DNA of 64,000 nucleotides from Balneola sp. (GTDB lineage Bacteria; Bacteroidota; Rhodothermia; Balneolales; Balneolaceae): NCBI GenBank assembly GCA_028284195.1, contig JANQSE010000006.1, positions 1 to 64,000 of the forward strand, read 5' to 3'. Shown piece by piece: positions 9,864 to 20,868 of this stretch (position 1 is its first letter; each line of letters starts with the position of its first letter). The notes under the pieces were generated by a model. It saw only the letters and a program-made list of their open reading frames with translations, ran no database searches and was not told where the DNA came from. The position numbers and the translations under genes were made by a program.

Positions 9864-11971
9864 AGTCCCTCAGAATACTCTTTAGGAAAAACTAAGGTAA
9901 ACTTTGTTCCTATTTCAGGATTTGATTCCAAAGAAATTTCTCCATTATGACGCTGAACGATCTCTTTTACATAGGCTAAACCTAAGCCTGTACCTTTTTC
10001 TTTTGCGGATTTAGCGTTCGATTTTACCCGGAAAAATTTATCAAATATTTTGCTTTGGTCTTCCATGCTTATACCATAGCCATGATCTGTAACACTGATT
10101 TCAACATGCTTTTCTTCAGAAACAAAATCAATTCTGATATCGCGTACCGGATCTCCATATTTAATGGCATTGCTTAAAAGGTTTTGGATTGCGTCAAATA
10201 TAAGGTCTTTATCAGCTTCAATAGTGAAGTCTCTTCCTTTTTCGTTAACAACCAGATTTATGTCTTTGGCTGTTAGCAATGGCTTGGATAGGGCACTTAC
10301 TTCTTTAGTAATGTCTCTTACATCAATTTTGGAAATATTTAGATTAATATTACCGGCCTCCAGTTTTTGTACTTCCAAAAATCGGTTTACCAATTTATTC
10401 ATCCGTTCGCCGGAATTGTAAACTTCCTGTGTTAGCGTTTTAATTTCATTATTGGTCATACCTTCATTGTCTATAATCAACTTAGAAAGGCCAACAACGC
10501 CGGTAATTGGGTTTTTTAACTCATGCACAATCACATTAATCATATCATTTCGTTTGATATCCAGTAAACGGTCTTCTGTTTTATCATGGAACATGATATA
10601 AGCTCCGATCTGTTTATTTTCCTCATCCATAATCGACAGATACTGATAATCATAGAAGTAGTTTACCCCTTCTTTGTTCGTGTGTTTGAGTTCTGCCTGA
10701 TCTACTTTAATTGTAAATGGATTAGGGTAGTGGAAGGAGTGGCTTAACTTACTAATAGCTATTTTTGAGTGATTGAGGATCTTTTTGAGCGAAGAGTTCT
10801 TAGGATTAAGCTCAAGATCTTCTAAAAATTGTGTGAATTGATTATTGATAAAACTGAGATTCTCTTCTTCATCTATTACAGCAATAAAATCCTCTGAATA
10901 AGTAACCATGTAGCGGTTTTTCCATTCTTCGAGGATTATTTTTTCAACATTCAGTTTTTGGTATCGCTTTAATGTGGTTCGAATATTTTCTAGCGTGTTA
11001 TGCATAGGGTGGAATTCAGGTAAATTTACTTTTTTAATTTTATGGCTGAAGTCCAACCGGGAAAGGGGATCTACGTCACTCAATAGCAGTGAAATAGGTT
11101 GGTTTATTCGAAAACTTACATACCAGCTAAAACCAAGCATTAGCAGAAGTACGCTTGCTGCGGTAAAGTAAGAAAACCGAAGCATGCGGTTTACCGGTTC
11201 AAGCATGAAAGAGTCTTCGACAGCTACTAAATGCCAAAGAGGAATAGTTTCAAACCTTGAAGAAAGTACATACCAGTTTTTATTTCCAATGGATACTATT
11301 CTCTGATCAGAAAAACTGTTGTCACCAAGCAGGTCAGAAGGAAAGTTAAACTCTTTTCCTGAAATAAGGTTATTTCCTTCAACATCCATAATGTTGGTAA
11401 AGTAAGAACCGCCAAGCGGAATATTGATGAGATTATCGTTCAGGGTTTGAGAGTTAAAATACATCCGCAGCCTGAAAACATTTTCACCGATCTGGAATGC
11501 ACGCTCGGTAATAAAAAAATCTACAATTTGATCGGGCTTATGAACCCAAGCGGTGTTTATGGTTGGGTCCAGGCGGGCTGCATACCAGTTAATATCATCG
11601 ACTTTGAAATCAATAGAGCTATAAATACCTCTTACCAGGTTTACTTCCTGGTTACTTTGTGTATCAGAAATGAGCACCCTCATTAACCCGGGAGTATAAT
11701 TAATTGCTTTATTTGCAAGGTCAGTGGTATTGCCCGGATCAAGTTCAAGATCCTGAGCTAAAAGAACAGTCGAATTCAACCAGTTTCTAACAGTATTATC
11801 AGCTTGCCGGAGTGTGTATTCCTGAAGTTGGAATACAATAGTAGTACGTTCTTTTACCACTGTGTCCTGATAGCGAGGTTTGATAAATAACCAGATCAAA
11901 GAAACCGCTATTAGTACCAACAGGGAAGATATTAAAAAGATCCTATCCCTTAGAGTTAGTTTGTTGAACAT
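9860..11971 (-). CDS. Membrane sensor histidine kinase
   Basis: N-terminal TM and extracytoplasmic sensor, HisKA (MINVIVHELKNPITGVVGLSKL), HATPase (NLLSNAIKYG, GTGLGLAYVKEIVQRHNG). Confidence 0.92.
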   Translation of the reverse strand: MFNKLTLRDRIFLISSLLVLIAVSLIWLFIKPRYQDTVVKERTTIVFQLQEYTLRQADNTVRNWLNSTVLLAQDLELDPGNTTDLANKAINYTPGLMRVLISDTQSNQEVNLVRGIYSSIDFKVDDINWYAARLDPTINTAWVHKPDQIVDFFITERAFQIGENVFRLRMYFNSQTLNDNLINIPLGGSYFTNIMDVEGNNLISGKEFNFPSDLLGDNSFSDQRIVSIGNKNWYVLSSRFETIPLWHLVAVEDSFMLEPVNRMLRFSYFTAASVLLLMLGFSWYVSFRINQPISLLLSDVDPLSRLDFSHKIKKVNLPEFHPMHNTLENIRTTLKRYQKLNVEKIILEEWKNRYMVTYSEDFIAVIDEEENLSFINNQFTQFLEDLELNPKNSSLKKILNHSKIAISKLSHSFHYPNPFTIKVDQAELKHTNKEGVNYFYDYQYLSIMDEENKQIGAYIMFHDKTEDRLLDIKRNDMINVIVHELKNPITGVVGLSKLIIDNEGMTNNEIKTLTQEVYNSGERMNKLVNRFLEVQKLEAGNINLNISKIDVRDITKEVSALSKPLLTAKDINLVVNEKGRDFTIEADKDLIFDAIQNLLSNAIKYGDPVRDIRIDFVSEEKHVEISVTDHGYGISMEDQSKIFDKFFRVKSNAKSAKEKGTGLGLAYVKEIVQRHNGEISLESNPEIGTKFTLVFPKEYSEGL

Positions 11972-12167
11972 ATACCCCGATTGAATTTTGTTAAAGGTCT
12001 GATTTTAAAGTCAAAAATACGATTAGAAAGATATCATAAAAGTGAATTAGTTTCGCCAGAAATCCATCTGCTTTTTAATTAGAAAGCACCTCTTAATAAT
12101 AGCTTAACATTGAGTTAACGATGGCTTTAGTTAGGAATGAGATAATCCCACATCATAATTAGTGTCT

Positions 12168-12425
12168 ATGATTATTGGAAGCGATTTTAATTCTAAAGCA
12201 AAAAGTATTCTTAAAAAGCTTTTTGAGCTTAGCAATGGAAAAGAAGGTGTTTGGGTAAAAGTTGATGCTATTGCTAAGCAAGTTGACTTGGATAAAACAG
12301 AAGCTAAAAACCTTTTAGAGTATCTGGAATCAAAAGATTGTATTATGATAGAAACCCTCGGCGGGCCGTTTTTATACGGAGATATTTCTATTACAAAGAA
12401 GGGAATTGTTAACTCAAAGAAATAA
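12168..12425 (+). CDS. Small winged-helix-like protein
   Basis: VDAIAKQVDLDKTEAKNLLEYLESKDCI resembles wHTH; ORF track starts at GTG 12162, ATG at 12168. Confidence 0.5.
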   Translation: MIIGSDFNSKAKSILKKLFELSNGKEGVWVKVDAIAKQVDLDKTEAKNLLEYLESKDCIMIETLGGPFLYGDISITKKGIVNSKK

Positions 12426-12450
12426 AAAAGGCTCCTTACGGAGCCTTTTT
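12424..12450. terminator. Bidirectional intrinsic terminator
   Basis: AAAAAAGGCTCC-TTAC-GGAGCCTTTTT between convergent genes. Confidence 0.88.
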
Positions 12451-12459
12451 AAGAGATGA

Positions 12460-14940
12460 TTATTTTTTTGCTTCCAAGATCTTATCTATTCTTTCAAGAA
12501 TATCTTTTAAATGCACTCGGGTTTCAGCGTTAGTTCTGGAAGATATTTTATTGCTAACCCTCGATCTTAACTCGGTAAGTTCATAGCGTAACGCAGAACG
12601 TATGTCCGAGTCTTTGATATCGATGGATGGACCAAAGAACCCGCCACCTTGAGTGTCTTGCTCGAACATGGTTGCTATCGAGCTTAGGTACTCTCGCTGT
12701 AGATTTCTTCGGAATGTATCAATGTTGTTATTACCCGAAGTATAGATTTCGCTCCATATACCGGTTCGTAGATTTTCGAGTGCTTCCAAGAGGGAATAGG
12801 CATTGTCATCAAAAGCAGCCTGCTCAGATAGCCTTATCATAGAACCTGCATTCATCGTTGATCGCAGAATACCCGCCTGGAGATTTTTAATTCTGTCAGA
12901 TGCTCCCTGTGCAGTTATTCTCCATAGAATCTCTTTATCTAACAACCACTCTGGGGTACTAAAAGCATATTCATTCAGAAACTTCATTGCTTTTATCTGA
13001 TAATCTTTTGGCACAGGAGTGTACACCCAGCCTTCCTGGTCAGAAGCTTTTCGGCTTTGGTAAACGCCGCCAACATTTGTTGCCACATGCCTTGCATAGC
13101 GAGACCACTGTCCAATAAGCTCTCCATAAATTTCTGCCAGATCACTGTAGTCTTCACCATCGGTAGAAGTCCATTCAATTAAGTTTGGAACCACACGTTT
13201 TAGGTTCATTAAACCATAAGTACTCGATTTTACTGGGTCATTTCCCAAATCTTCGGTTTGTGATGATGGATCATAACCGGTTGAAGAAGCAAACCTATAT
13301 ACAGGATCATCCGCTTTTTCCTCAATCCATTGATCAAGCGTCTCAAGTTCGTCTTCAGGAGTTTCTGCTCCCGGAATTACACGGTATCCCCAGTTTATAG
13401 AGTATTTATCATAAGGGCCAATTTTTCGAATCCATCGGATGTTTTCATCGCCAGGCTGCGCGATGTAATTTTGGCGGGCATATTCCATAATGGTTGTTGC
13501 AATTCCCCATTTTTGGGTGAAAGAGCCCGATCGAAGAGAATCGGTAGGGTAAGCAGAACTAGATTGCATATTGTGAGGAAGCCCGATAGCATGGCCAACT
13601 TCATGAGAAATTACACGGCGCATGGTTTCGCCAATAAGATCATCATCAAGTTTTAATTTTCGGGCCGCGGGATTTGCAGCACCCGTTTCAATCATCAGGC
13701 GATTTCGATACGAACGCATATGGTTGTGGTACCAAACAATATCACTTTCAATAATTTCTCCGGATCTTGGATCAGAAACACTTGGACCTACCGCGTTACG
13801 AACCGTACTTGCAACCCAGCGAACTGTTGAATAACGAATGTCTTCCGGGCTCCAATCAGGATCTTCCTCCTTACTTGGCGGAAGTTTTGCCTGAACTGCA
13901 TTTTTGAACCCTGCCTCTTCAAAAGCTTCATTCCAATCAAGAATACCCTGGATTATATAAGAACGATATTTTTCGGGAGTAGCAGGATCAAGATAATACA
14001 CGATTGGTTTTACAGGTTCTACTAATTCACCCCGGGCATATGCAACAGGGTCTTTGGGTTCGAGTTTCCAGCGTCGAATGTACTGCTTTGAAGCTGCCTT
14101 CTGTTCATCAGAACCATAATCAATCTGCCTGATACTAAAATAACCTACCCTGTAATCAGCATATCTTTTCTGCATGGGTTCTTCAGGTAACAGTACGATA
14201 GATTGGCTGGCTTCAATAGAAAGCGTTTGGGTATAAGCCGCACTTGGAGGATTTGCTGCGATATATGTCATTACCTGACGCACTTCTATATTTTCCGGGA
14301 AGCTTTTAATTGACTCAACAAAACTACGGTTTGCATCAAGTCGGCGGACTTGATATCTACGCCGTAAAAAGGACGATATTCCACTTATTGCCTCTACATC
14401 TTTTGTAAATAGATCGGTTACATCTATTACCACTCCGGAAGAGTCTTTGCTTATTGCTTTAATATCAAATGCAGCGATAACCGGCTCAAAGTTGTTTGCG
14501 CGAACAGATTCATAGACGGGGAGTTCTTCATCTGCAATAGCTTCATAAGATTTTTTTCGCATCAGGATTTTGTCATCCGTTCTGGAAAAGCTAATAACCT
14601 GTTCAGCTGATTTAGAACCTGCGGAATTGAATCCGGAGTAACCGGGCGGAACCCCCGCAATCCGGCTTACCATTAACATCTCCCTGTTTAAAAGATCGTT
14701 GTTGATCTCAAAAAAATATTTACCATCTTGTTTATAAACATTGAAAACACCTTCATCTTTTACAGCACTTTTCTTAATTACCTTATCAAAAGGCTGAATT
14801 CCTCCTTTGGCGGAAGACCTGGGAGAAACAGAATTGTTAGATGATTTTGCAGGTGTTGTGGTTTTCTTTGTTCCGGTACAACCTGAAATAATAAATACGG
14901 CAGAAAAAATAATGCCAAGAAACGTGATACGATTTTTCAT
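12460..14940 (-). CDS. Zinc-dependent metalloprotease lipoprotein (DUF5117/DUF4953-type)
   Basis: Start likely MKNRITFLGIIFSAVFIISGC at 14940 (lipobox), not the ORF-track start at 15408; ISHEVGHAIGLPHNM zinc motif. Confidence 0.85.
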   Translation of the reverse strand: MKNRITFLGIIFSAVFIISGCTGTKKTTTPAKSSNNSVSPRSSAKGGIQPFDKVIKKSAVKDEGVFNVYKQDGKYFFEINNDLLNREMLMVSRIAGVPPGYSGFNSAGSKSAEQVISFSRTDDKILMRKKSYEAIADEELPVYESVRANNFEPVIAAFDIKAISKDSSGVVIDVTDLFTKDVEAISGISSFLRRRYQVRRLDANRSFVESIKSFPENIEVRQVMTYIAANPPSAAYTQTLSIEASQSIVLLPEEPMQKRYADYRVGYFSIRQIDYGSDEQKAASKQYIRRWKLEPKDPVAYARGELVEPVKPIVYYLDPATPEKYRSYIIQGILDWNEAFEEAGFKNAVQAKLPPSKEEDPDWSPEDIRYSTVRWVASTVRNAVGPSVSDPRSGEIIESDIVWYHNHMRSYRNRLMIETGAANPAARKLKLDDDLIGETMRRVISHEVGHAIGLPHNMQSSSAYPTDSLRSGSFTQKWGIATTIMEYARQNYIAQPGDENIRWIRKIGPYDKYSINWGYRVIPGAETPEDELETLDQWIEEKADDPVYRFASSTGYDPSSQTEDLGNDPVKSSTYGLMNLKRVVPNLIEWTSTDGEDYSDLAEIYGELIGQWSRYARHVATNVGGVYQSRKASDQEGWVYTPVPKDYQIKAMKFLNEYAFSTPEWLLDKEILWRITAQGASDRIKNLQAGILRSTMNAGSMIRLSEQAAFDDNAYSLLEALENLRTGIWSEIYTSGNNNIDTFRRNLQREYLSSIATMFEQDTQGGGFFGPSIDIKDSDIRSALRYELTELRSRVSNKISSRTNAETRVHLKDILERIDKILEAKK

Positions 14941-15120
14941 TTGTGAATGATTTAGTAAAGTTTTAGTGCACGAAAGTAGATAAAAAAACTGCTTCCATTC
15001 GTAAAATGGTTTAATACGGAGAGATTTTTTCTGACTCTGAAGCAAAAAAATGGCGGCGATTTTTTGCGAAAAATACCTACCTTTGAGTCCTTTAAATTTC
15101 AAGCAATAAATTTCAGTGTT

Positions 15121-16236
15121 ATGATAATTGGTGTACCTAAAGAAATAAAAACCCATGAGAATCGTGTTGCCATTCAGCCGGGTGGAGTTATACAAATGAA
15201 GCGAAACGGACACGATGTGCTTATCCAAAAAAGTGCAGGTGCTGGCAGCGGGTTTAGTGATGAGGAATACATAAAAGCAGGTGCAACTATTATTGATGAT
15301 GTGGAAGAAGTATGGAAGCGTGCTGAAATGATTATGAAAGTAAAAGAGCCTATCGCTGAAGAATATTCGCGAATGAGAGAAGGTCAGGTGGTTTTCACTT
15401 ACTTCCATTTTGCTGCCGACGAAGCCCTTACAAAAGCAGTGGTTAATTCTAAATGTGTTGCCATTGCCTACGAGACAGTAGAAAAAGCTGATCGTTCGCT
15501 GCCGCTGCTTATCCCGATGAGTGAAGTTGCCGGACGTATGGCGGCACAGGAAGGAGCTGTATATCTTGAAAAACCAAAAGGCGGGCGAGGTGTATTAATG
15601 GGGGGAATCCCTGGCGTGGCTCCGGCAAAAGTACTGGTACTTGGTGGCGGTATAGTTGGTGTAAATGCAGCAAAAATTGCTGCAGGTATGGGCGCTGATA
15701 CAACCATCATGGATATTAACATGCCAAGGCTAAGATATCTGGATGATGTGATGCCTAAAAATATTAATACTGAGTTTTCCTCTGAAGCAAACATTAGAGC
15801 AATGCTCCCTCATGTGGATATGATTATCGGTGCGGTATTAAAGCCAGGAGCAAAGGCTCCACACCTTATTACCCGTGAAATGCTAAAAGAAATGAGACCG
15901 GGTACGGTATTGGTTGATGTGGCTATTGACCAAGGTGGATGTTTTGAGACGTCAAAGCCAACAACACATAAAGATCCTGTGTACTTCGTAGATGATATTC
16001 TTCACTACTGTGTGGCAAATATGCCAGGTGCTGTTCCATATACTTCTACTTTAGGTTTAACAAATGTGACTCTTCCTTATGCAGTAGCATTAGCCAATAA
16101 AGGCTGGAAACAAGCACTGAAAGATGATCCTGAGTTACTTATGGGATTAAATGTGGCTAACGGAACCATTGTTTATGAAGATGTTGCTGCTGCTTTTGGT
16201 ATGGACTGGCAACCGGTTGATTCAGTTCTTAATTAA
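15121..16236 (+). CDS. ald: Alanine dehydrogenase
   Basis: MIIGVPKEIKTHENRVAIQPGGV..., 372 aa from ATG 15121. Confidence 0.93.
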   Translation: MIIGVPKEIKTHENRVAIQPGGVIQMKRNGHDVLIQKSAGAGSGFSDEEYIKAGATIIDDVEEVWKRAEMIMKVKEPIAEEYSRMREGQVVFTYFHFAADEALTKAVVNSKCVAIAYETVEKADRSLPLLIPMSEVAGRMAAQEGAVYLEKPKGGRGVLMGGIPGVAPAKVLVLGGGIVGVNAAKIAAGMGADTTIMDINMPRLRYLDDVMPKNINTEFSSEANIRAMLPHVDMIIGAVLKPGAKAPHLITREMLKEMRPGTVLVDVAIDQGGCFETSKPTTHKDPVYFVDDILHYCVANMPGAVPYTSTLGLTNVTLPYAVALANKGWKQALKDDPELLMGLNVANGTIVYEDVAAAFGMDWQPVDSVLN

Positions 16237-16258
16237 AACTGGTCTCAAATAAATTATA

Positions 16259-16289
16259 AGCCCTGATTTTTTAATCAGGGCTTTTTTTA
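16259..16289. terminator. Intrinsic terminator
   Basis: AGCCCTGATTttttAATCAGGGCTTTTTTT. Confidence 0.85.
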
Positions 16290-17216
16290 TGCTACAGATT
16301 TGCCTGTCGAAGCTACACAAATTTTAAACCATTGCTCATCACTCATAGTCAGCTTCAAAGCTTCAACTGCTGTTCTGATTCTTTCGATCTTACCTGAGCC
16401 GACTATAGGTAGAATGTTAGCTGGATGTTTAAATAGCCAGGCATAGATTACAGAATCGATATGTTCTGCTCCAAGTTGTCCTGCTACTTCTTTTAAAGCT
16501 AGTTCCAGTCTGCGATCTTTTTCAGTTTGAGGATTGAAAACGGAACCACCTGCCAAAGGAGACCAGGCCATAGGAGAGATATTTTCTTTTAAGAAGAAAT
16601 CCATATTGCCATTATCAAAATGTTCCAGATTATAAGGCGATATTTCAACCTGGTTTGTAACCAGTTTTTCATCTAAGTGTTTTTGGAGTGCCTCAAACTG
16701 ATGGGGCAAAAAATTGGAGACACCAAAACTAAGAACCTTCCCTTCCTTATGGAGTTTGCCAAATGCTTTGGCAACTTCTTCTGGTTCTAAAAGAGGAGAA
16801 GGCCGGTGGAGAAGAAAAAGATCTATTCGGTCAGTATTCAGGTTGCGTAAAGAAGCTTCAGCAGAAGAAATAATGTAGTTACTATTATAATCGTAATACT
16901 TTATAGTTCTGTCAGGGAATTTATCAGAAAGAAGCCTTATTCCACATTTTGTAACTATTTCAATATTTTCTCTAAGTGATGAATCCAGCTTCAATGGTTC
17001 TCCGAATTTTCTTTCGCATTCATAGTCGCCATAAATATCGGCATGGTCGAAGGTGGTAACCCCTAGCGCTATACACTCTTCAATAAATTGAAAGAGCTCC
17101 TGATTAGAAAATCCCCATTCTAAAAGCCTCATTTGGCCTTGAATTATTCTGGATACTTCAAGCCGGTCGGATAAGGCAACTCTGTTTAAACCAGGCATTA
17201 TTTGTTTATCTGCCAT
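16287..17216 (-). CDS. Aldo/keto reductase
   Basis: FDHADIYGDYECERKFGEPL, DLFLLHRPSPLLEPEEV, LSFGVSNFLP. Confidence 0.9.
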   Translation of the reverse strand: MADKQIMPGLNRVALSDRLEVSRIIQGQMRLLEWGFSNQELFQFIEECIALGVTTFDHADIYGDYECERKFGEPLKLDSSLRENIEIVTKCGIRLLSDKFPDRTIKYYDYNSNYIISSAEASLRNLNTDRIDLFLLHRPSPLLEPEEVAKAFGKLHKEGKVLSFGVSNFLPHQFEALQKHLDEKLVTNQVEISPYNLEHFDNGNMDFFLKENISPMAWSPLAGGSVFNPQTEKDRRLELALKEVAGQLGAEHIDSVIYAWLFKHPANILPIVGSGKIERIRTAVEALKLTMSDEQWFKICVASTGKSVA

Positions 17217-18441
17217 AAGAAATTACTTTAAGAGGATCGGTTTTGGCAGCAATGCGTGCCGGAATCCACGATGCCAGGCCACATAAAAAAGTGGTAACCG
17301 CAGCTACAATCACAAAATCAAACAGGTGTGGTTCTACCGGAACGTAGCTCATATAATAGTTTTCCTGGGATAATGGAATAATCTGAAATTCTGATTGCAG
17401 CCAGGCAAATAAGAGCGATATGGTAATACCAAAAGCCAGACCTGCGAAAGAAACCAGCAGGCCTTCCAGTAAAAATACTTTTCTTACAACCGAGGATTTT
17501 GTTCCCATGGTTTTAAGTACTCCAATATCCCGGGTACGCTCCAGGATCATCATTAACACGGCACCAATCAGGTTAAAAGCTGCTACAATAATCATAACAG
17601 CAATAACAAGAGGAATCATTTGTTCCTGAAGCTCTACCCAAGCAAAAATGCCTTCAAATTTTACAAGTATAGATTCTGCAAAAAAAGGAAATGATAAAGA
17701 AGGTGATAGTTTGTCTTCGAAGTCTTCAATATTAGATTCATTTCCGAGTCTTATTTCAATAGCGTTGGCTTCATTTTCCTGTAACTGGAACAGGCTTCTT
17801 GCTTGTTCACGCTCAGTAAGTACAAACACATCGTCAAACTGGTCTATACCTGTTTGATAAATACCCGTAATAATAAACTGTTTGATCTCGGGAGAATTGA
17901 TAAGTGAAGGAACGCCCTTTATAGTATATACAGTAACAATATCTCCAATGCCGGTGCTAAGCAAATCGGCAAGTTTAGAACCCACCACAATACCGTACAT
18001 TCCATTTACCTGCCGGGTAAGATCAAATTCGCCAAAATTCACATATTCCTTAAGATCAGAAACGCCCCCGGTTTCATTTACACCTTTCAAAATGGTACCA
18101 CTGATATTATCTCTGGTTTGGATCATCACCTGGCCTTGTATAACAGGTTGCAGTTCGGTGATTTCAGGCAGCGATTGTTCCAGATAACTGATGAGCGTAT
18201 CTGCCCGTTGAAGGGTAGGATTGATAAACGATTGGCTTGAAACGGTATAATGCGGAGCAAACCCCAATACTTTTCCGTTGATGGTAGATTTGAAGCCATG
18301 CACAACAGAAAGAGCGATAAGCAACCCTGCTGAACCTACCGCAACGCCTGTTATGGCCATGATCTTGATGAACGACAAAAAGCGGGCACCTTTACGGGTA
18401 CCCTTAAAATATCTGAAGGCTAAATACCATTCAAAGTTCAT
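17206..18441 (-). CDS. ABC transporter permease, FtsX/LolC-LolE family
   Basis: N-terminal MNFEWYLAFRYFKGTRKG..FLSFIKIMAITGVAVGSAGLL and C-terminal FtsX domain. Confidence 0.88.
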   Translation of the reverse strand: MNFEWYLAFRYFKGTRKGARFLSFIKIMAITGVAVGSAGLLIALSVVHGFKSTINGKVLGFAPHYTVSSQSFINPTLQRADTLISYLEQSLPEITELQPVIQGQVMIQTRDNISGTILKGVNETGGVSDLKEYVNFGEFDLTRQVNGMYGIVVGSKLADLLSTGIGDIVTVYTIKGVPSLINSPEIKQFIITGIYQTGIDQFDDVFVLTEREQARSLFQLQENEANAIEIRLGNESNIEDFEDKLSPSLSFPFFAESILVKFEGIFAWVELQEQMIPLVIAVMIIVAAFNLIGAVLMMILERTRDIGVLKTMGTKSSVVRKVFLLEGLLVSFAGLAFGITISLLFAWLQSEFQIIPLSQENYYMSYVPVEPHLFDFVIVAAVTTFLCGLASWIPARIAAKTDPLKVISYGR

Positions 18442-18452
18442 AGTGTTTAGTT

Positions 18453-18502
18453 AATAGTTAATGGTTATTGGTAAGAGCCTTTACCAATAACCATTAACTA
18501 TT
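18453..18502. terminator. 22-bp perfect inverted repeat in the lysS-lolC-type intergenic gap
   Basis: AATAGTTAATGGTTATTGGTAA-GAGCCT-TTACCAATAACCATTAACTATT; could be terminator or attenuator. Confidence 0.6.
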
Positions 18503-18506
18503 TTCT

Positions 18507-20036
18507 TTATTCAGGTTTCATTTGCGGGAAAAACAAAACGTCCCGGATTGTAGCAGAATTAGTCATTAGCATGGCCAGCCGGTCGATTCCAATACCTATT
18601 CCTGCAGTGGGGGGCATTCCATATTCCAAAGCCCGGATGAAATCTTCATCAATAGTCATGGCTTCGTCATCACCGCCGGCTCGTAACGAAGCTTGTTCTT
18701 CTAATCTTGCTCTTTGATCGATTGGATCGTTTAGCTCAGAATAGGCATTCGCAATTTCCTTGCCGTTACAAATACATTCAAAACGTTCAACCAGCCCTTC
18801 TTTTGAACGGTGCTTTTTGGTAAGCGGGCTCATTTCAACAGGGTAATCCGTAATAAATGTAGGTTGGATCAATTTAGACTCTACATATTCACCAAAGATC
18901 TCATCAATGATTTTACCCTTTCCAAAGCTCTTATCAACCTGAATGTGAAGCTCTTTAGCTACAGTTCTCATTTCATCAAGACTCAAACCATTTAGATCTT
19001 TACCGGTTTCTTCTTTGATGGCATCTAGTAAAGGAATTTTTGGCCACGGAGCTTTGAAGTCAATCTCATGTTCACCAACAGTTACTTTCGTTGAACCGTG
19101 AAGATCGAGAGCAACTTGTTCGATCATCTTTTCTGTAAAATCCATCATCCAGTTGTAGTCTTTATAAGCAACATAAAGCTCAACCTGAGTGAACTCCGGA
19201 TTATGGAATCGGGATAACCCCTCATTCCTGAAATCTTTTGAAAATTCATACACCCCGTCAAACCCACCAACAATCAATCGTTTTAGATACAATTCATTGG
19301 CAATCCGGAGATACAAATCCATGTCCAGTGTATTGTGATGCGTAACAAAGGGCCTGGCTGAAGCCCCTCCATATATTGGTTGTAAGATGGGGGTTTCCAC
19401 TTCCAGATAACCACGTTCGTTCATAAAGTTACGCATGGTTTGCACCAGCTGGGTTCTTTTCTTGAATGTCTCGCGCACTTCAGGATTTACAATTAAGTCA
19501 ACATAGCGCTGCCGGTACCGAAGTTCTTTATCTGCAAAAGCATCGTAAATTACTTTTTCGCCGTCTTCGTTTTCTACTTCTTTTGGAATTGGAATAGGCC
19601 GAAGGGTTTTTGAAAGAAACTCAAATTCTTCGGCATGTACGGTGGTTTCTCCGGTTCGTGTTTTAAATACAAAGCCTTTAATCCCCACAATATCTCCGAT
19701 ATCTACCAGCTTTTTGAAAACGGTATTGTAGTTATCGACGCCAACATCATCCCGACGGATATAAACCTGAATGGTACCCTCAGCATCCTGCAAATTAAAG
19801 AAAGCAGCTTTTCCCATAATACGGCGTGTCATAACACGGCCTGCCACAGCCACAGATTCTGTTTCAGGATTAGATTCTTCATCCCGGACCAGTGCTTCGT
19901 TTTCCTTGACCTGTTTACTCGAATGAGTAACCCCGAAAGAGTAGGGGTATGGATTTACCCCAAGTTTATTTAGCTCATTAAGTTTTTCTCTGCGTATTTC
20001 TTCTTGCTCAGAATGTGTAAGTTCCTGGTTCGACAT
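18507..20036 (-). CDS. lysS: Lysine--tRNA ligase
   Basis: Class II LysRS motifs ([51 protein letters not shown]). Confidence 0.97.
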   Translation of the reverse strand: MSNQELTHSEQEEIRREKLNELNKLGVNPYPYSFGVTHSSKQVKENEALVRDEESNPETESVAVAGRVMTRRIMGKAAFFNLQDAEGTIQVYIRRDDVGVDNYNTVFKKLVDIGDIVGIKGFVFKTRTGETTVHAEEFEFLSKTLRPIPIPKEVENEDGEKVIYDAFADKELRYRQRYVDLIVNPEVRETFKKRTQLVQTMRNFMNERGYLEVETPILQPIYGGASARPFVTHHNTLDMDLYLRIANELYLKRLIVGGFDGVYEFSKDFRNEGLSRFHNPEFTQVELYVAYKDYNWMMDFTEKMIEQVALDLHGSTKVTVGEHEIDFKAPWPKIPLLDAIKEETGKDLNGLSLDEMRTVAKELHIQVDKSFGKGKIIDEIFGEYVESKLIQPTFITDYPVEMSPLTKKHRSKEGLVERFECICNGKEIANAYSELNDPIDQRARLEEQASLRAGGDDEAMTIDEDFIRALEYGMPPTAGIGIGIDRLAMLMTNSATIRDVLFFPQMKPE

Positions 20037-20135
20037 GTATTCGTTTTGTTAGTAGGTTTCTGCGAATCAAAAAATGCAAAAATACCGAATTAAGCGGATA
20101 ATTGTGGTACTAACCTGAATCTTTGTACACTATTT

Positions 20136-20756
20136 TTGAAACTTCTGGAAACCATACATATTTCCAATTTTCCTGATGACGTTTTTCTTGGATATTCTGA
20201 AATCAGAGAAGACCTTTCTTCCCGTATTTTGATTGAACCTGAGAAACAGGAGTGGGAAGTATTTACAAATCAGCATCGCAGGAATGAATTTTTAACCGGG
20301 CGACATCTTTTTAAAGAAATGCTGCGGTGTCTTGGAATAGATGCTGACTTTACAATTCAAAAGCATGCTCTTGGAAAACCTTTTGCAACATGTGGGGTTG
20401 ATAAGCTATATGTAAGCTTCAGCCATTCAAAAAACCACGTGTTTTGTACTTTCTCACCTTCTGTTGATATAGGGTTAGATACAGAGTGGCTAGATAGAAA
20501 AGTTGATGAACGGATTGTTAAACGCATATTGGGGGAGAACGAATGGGAAGTATTTTCTGAGGAAAACCCCATTTTGCTTTGGACCATAAAAGAAGCTGCG
20601 GTAAAATGCCTGGGAACAGGCCTGCGAACGAACTTAAAAGAATTGACTATCCAAAAAAATGACCGAAACGAATTTTTAGTAATAATTAACAATGAAAAAT
20701 CCTTTCAAATTTGTAGTTTCCAAGAACTGAATCATCAAATTTCTATTGCTTACTAA
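20136..20756 (+). CDS. 4'-phosphopantetheinyl transferase family protein
   Basis: FSHSKNHVFCTFSPSVDIGLDTEWLDRK and WTIKEAAVKCLGTGL motifs. Confidence 0.85.
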   Translation: MKLLETIHISNFPDDVFLGYSEIREDLSSRILIEPEKQEWEVFTNQHRRNEFLTGRHLFKEMLRCLGIDADFTIQKHALGKPFATCGVDKLYVSFSHSKNHVFCTFSPSVDIGLDTEWLDRKVDERIVKRILGENEWEVFSEENPILLWTIKEAAVKCLGTGLRTNLKELTIQKNDRNEFLVIINNEKSFQICSFQELNHQISIAY

Positions 20757-20781
20757 AGCTTTAAAATACGATTCTAGCCTT

Positions 20782-20838
20782 AAAAAGCCTGAAGGGACTT
20801 ATTCTCATCTGATGGGAAAAGTGCCTTCGGGTTTTTTT
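20782..20838 (+). terminator. Terminator-like hairpin
   Basis: AAAAAGCCTGAAGG ... CCTTCGGGTTTTTTT. Confidence 0.6.
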
Positions 20839-20868
20839 ATGTCAAAGAGTTAAACAAATCATCAGCAC

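Noticed and set aside
12460-15408. 982-aa version of the metalloprotease
   Set aside because: The N-terminal 156 residues overlap the ald upstream region and start; a lipoprotein signal begins at MKNRITFLG (14940).
15064-16236. 390-aa version of alanine dehydrogenase
   Set aside because: MIIGVPKEIKTHENR at 15121 is the conserved N-terminus of the family.
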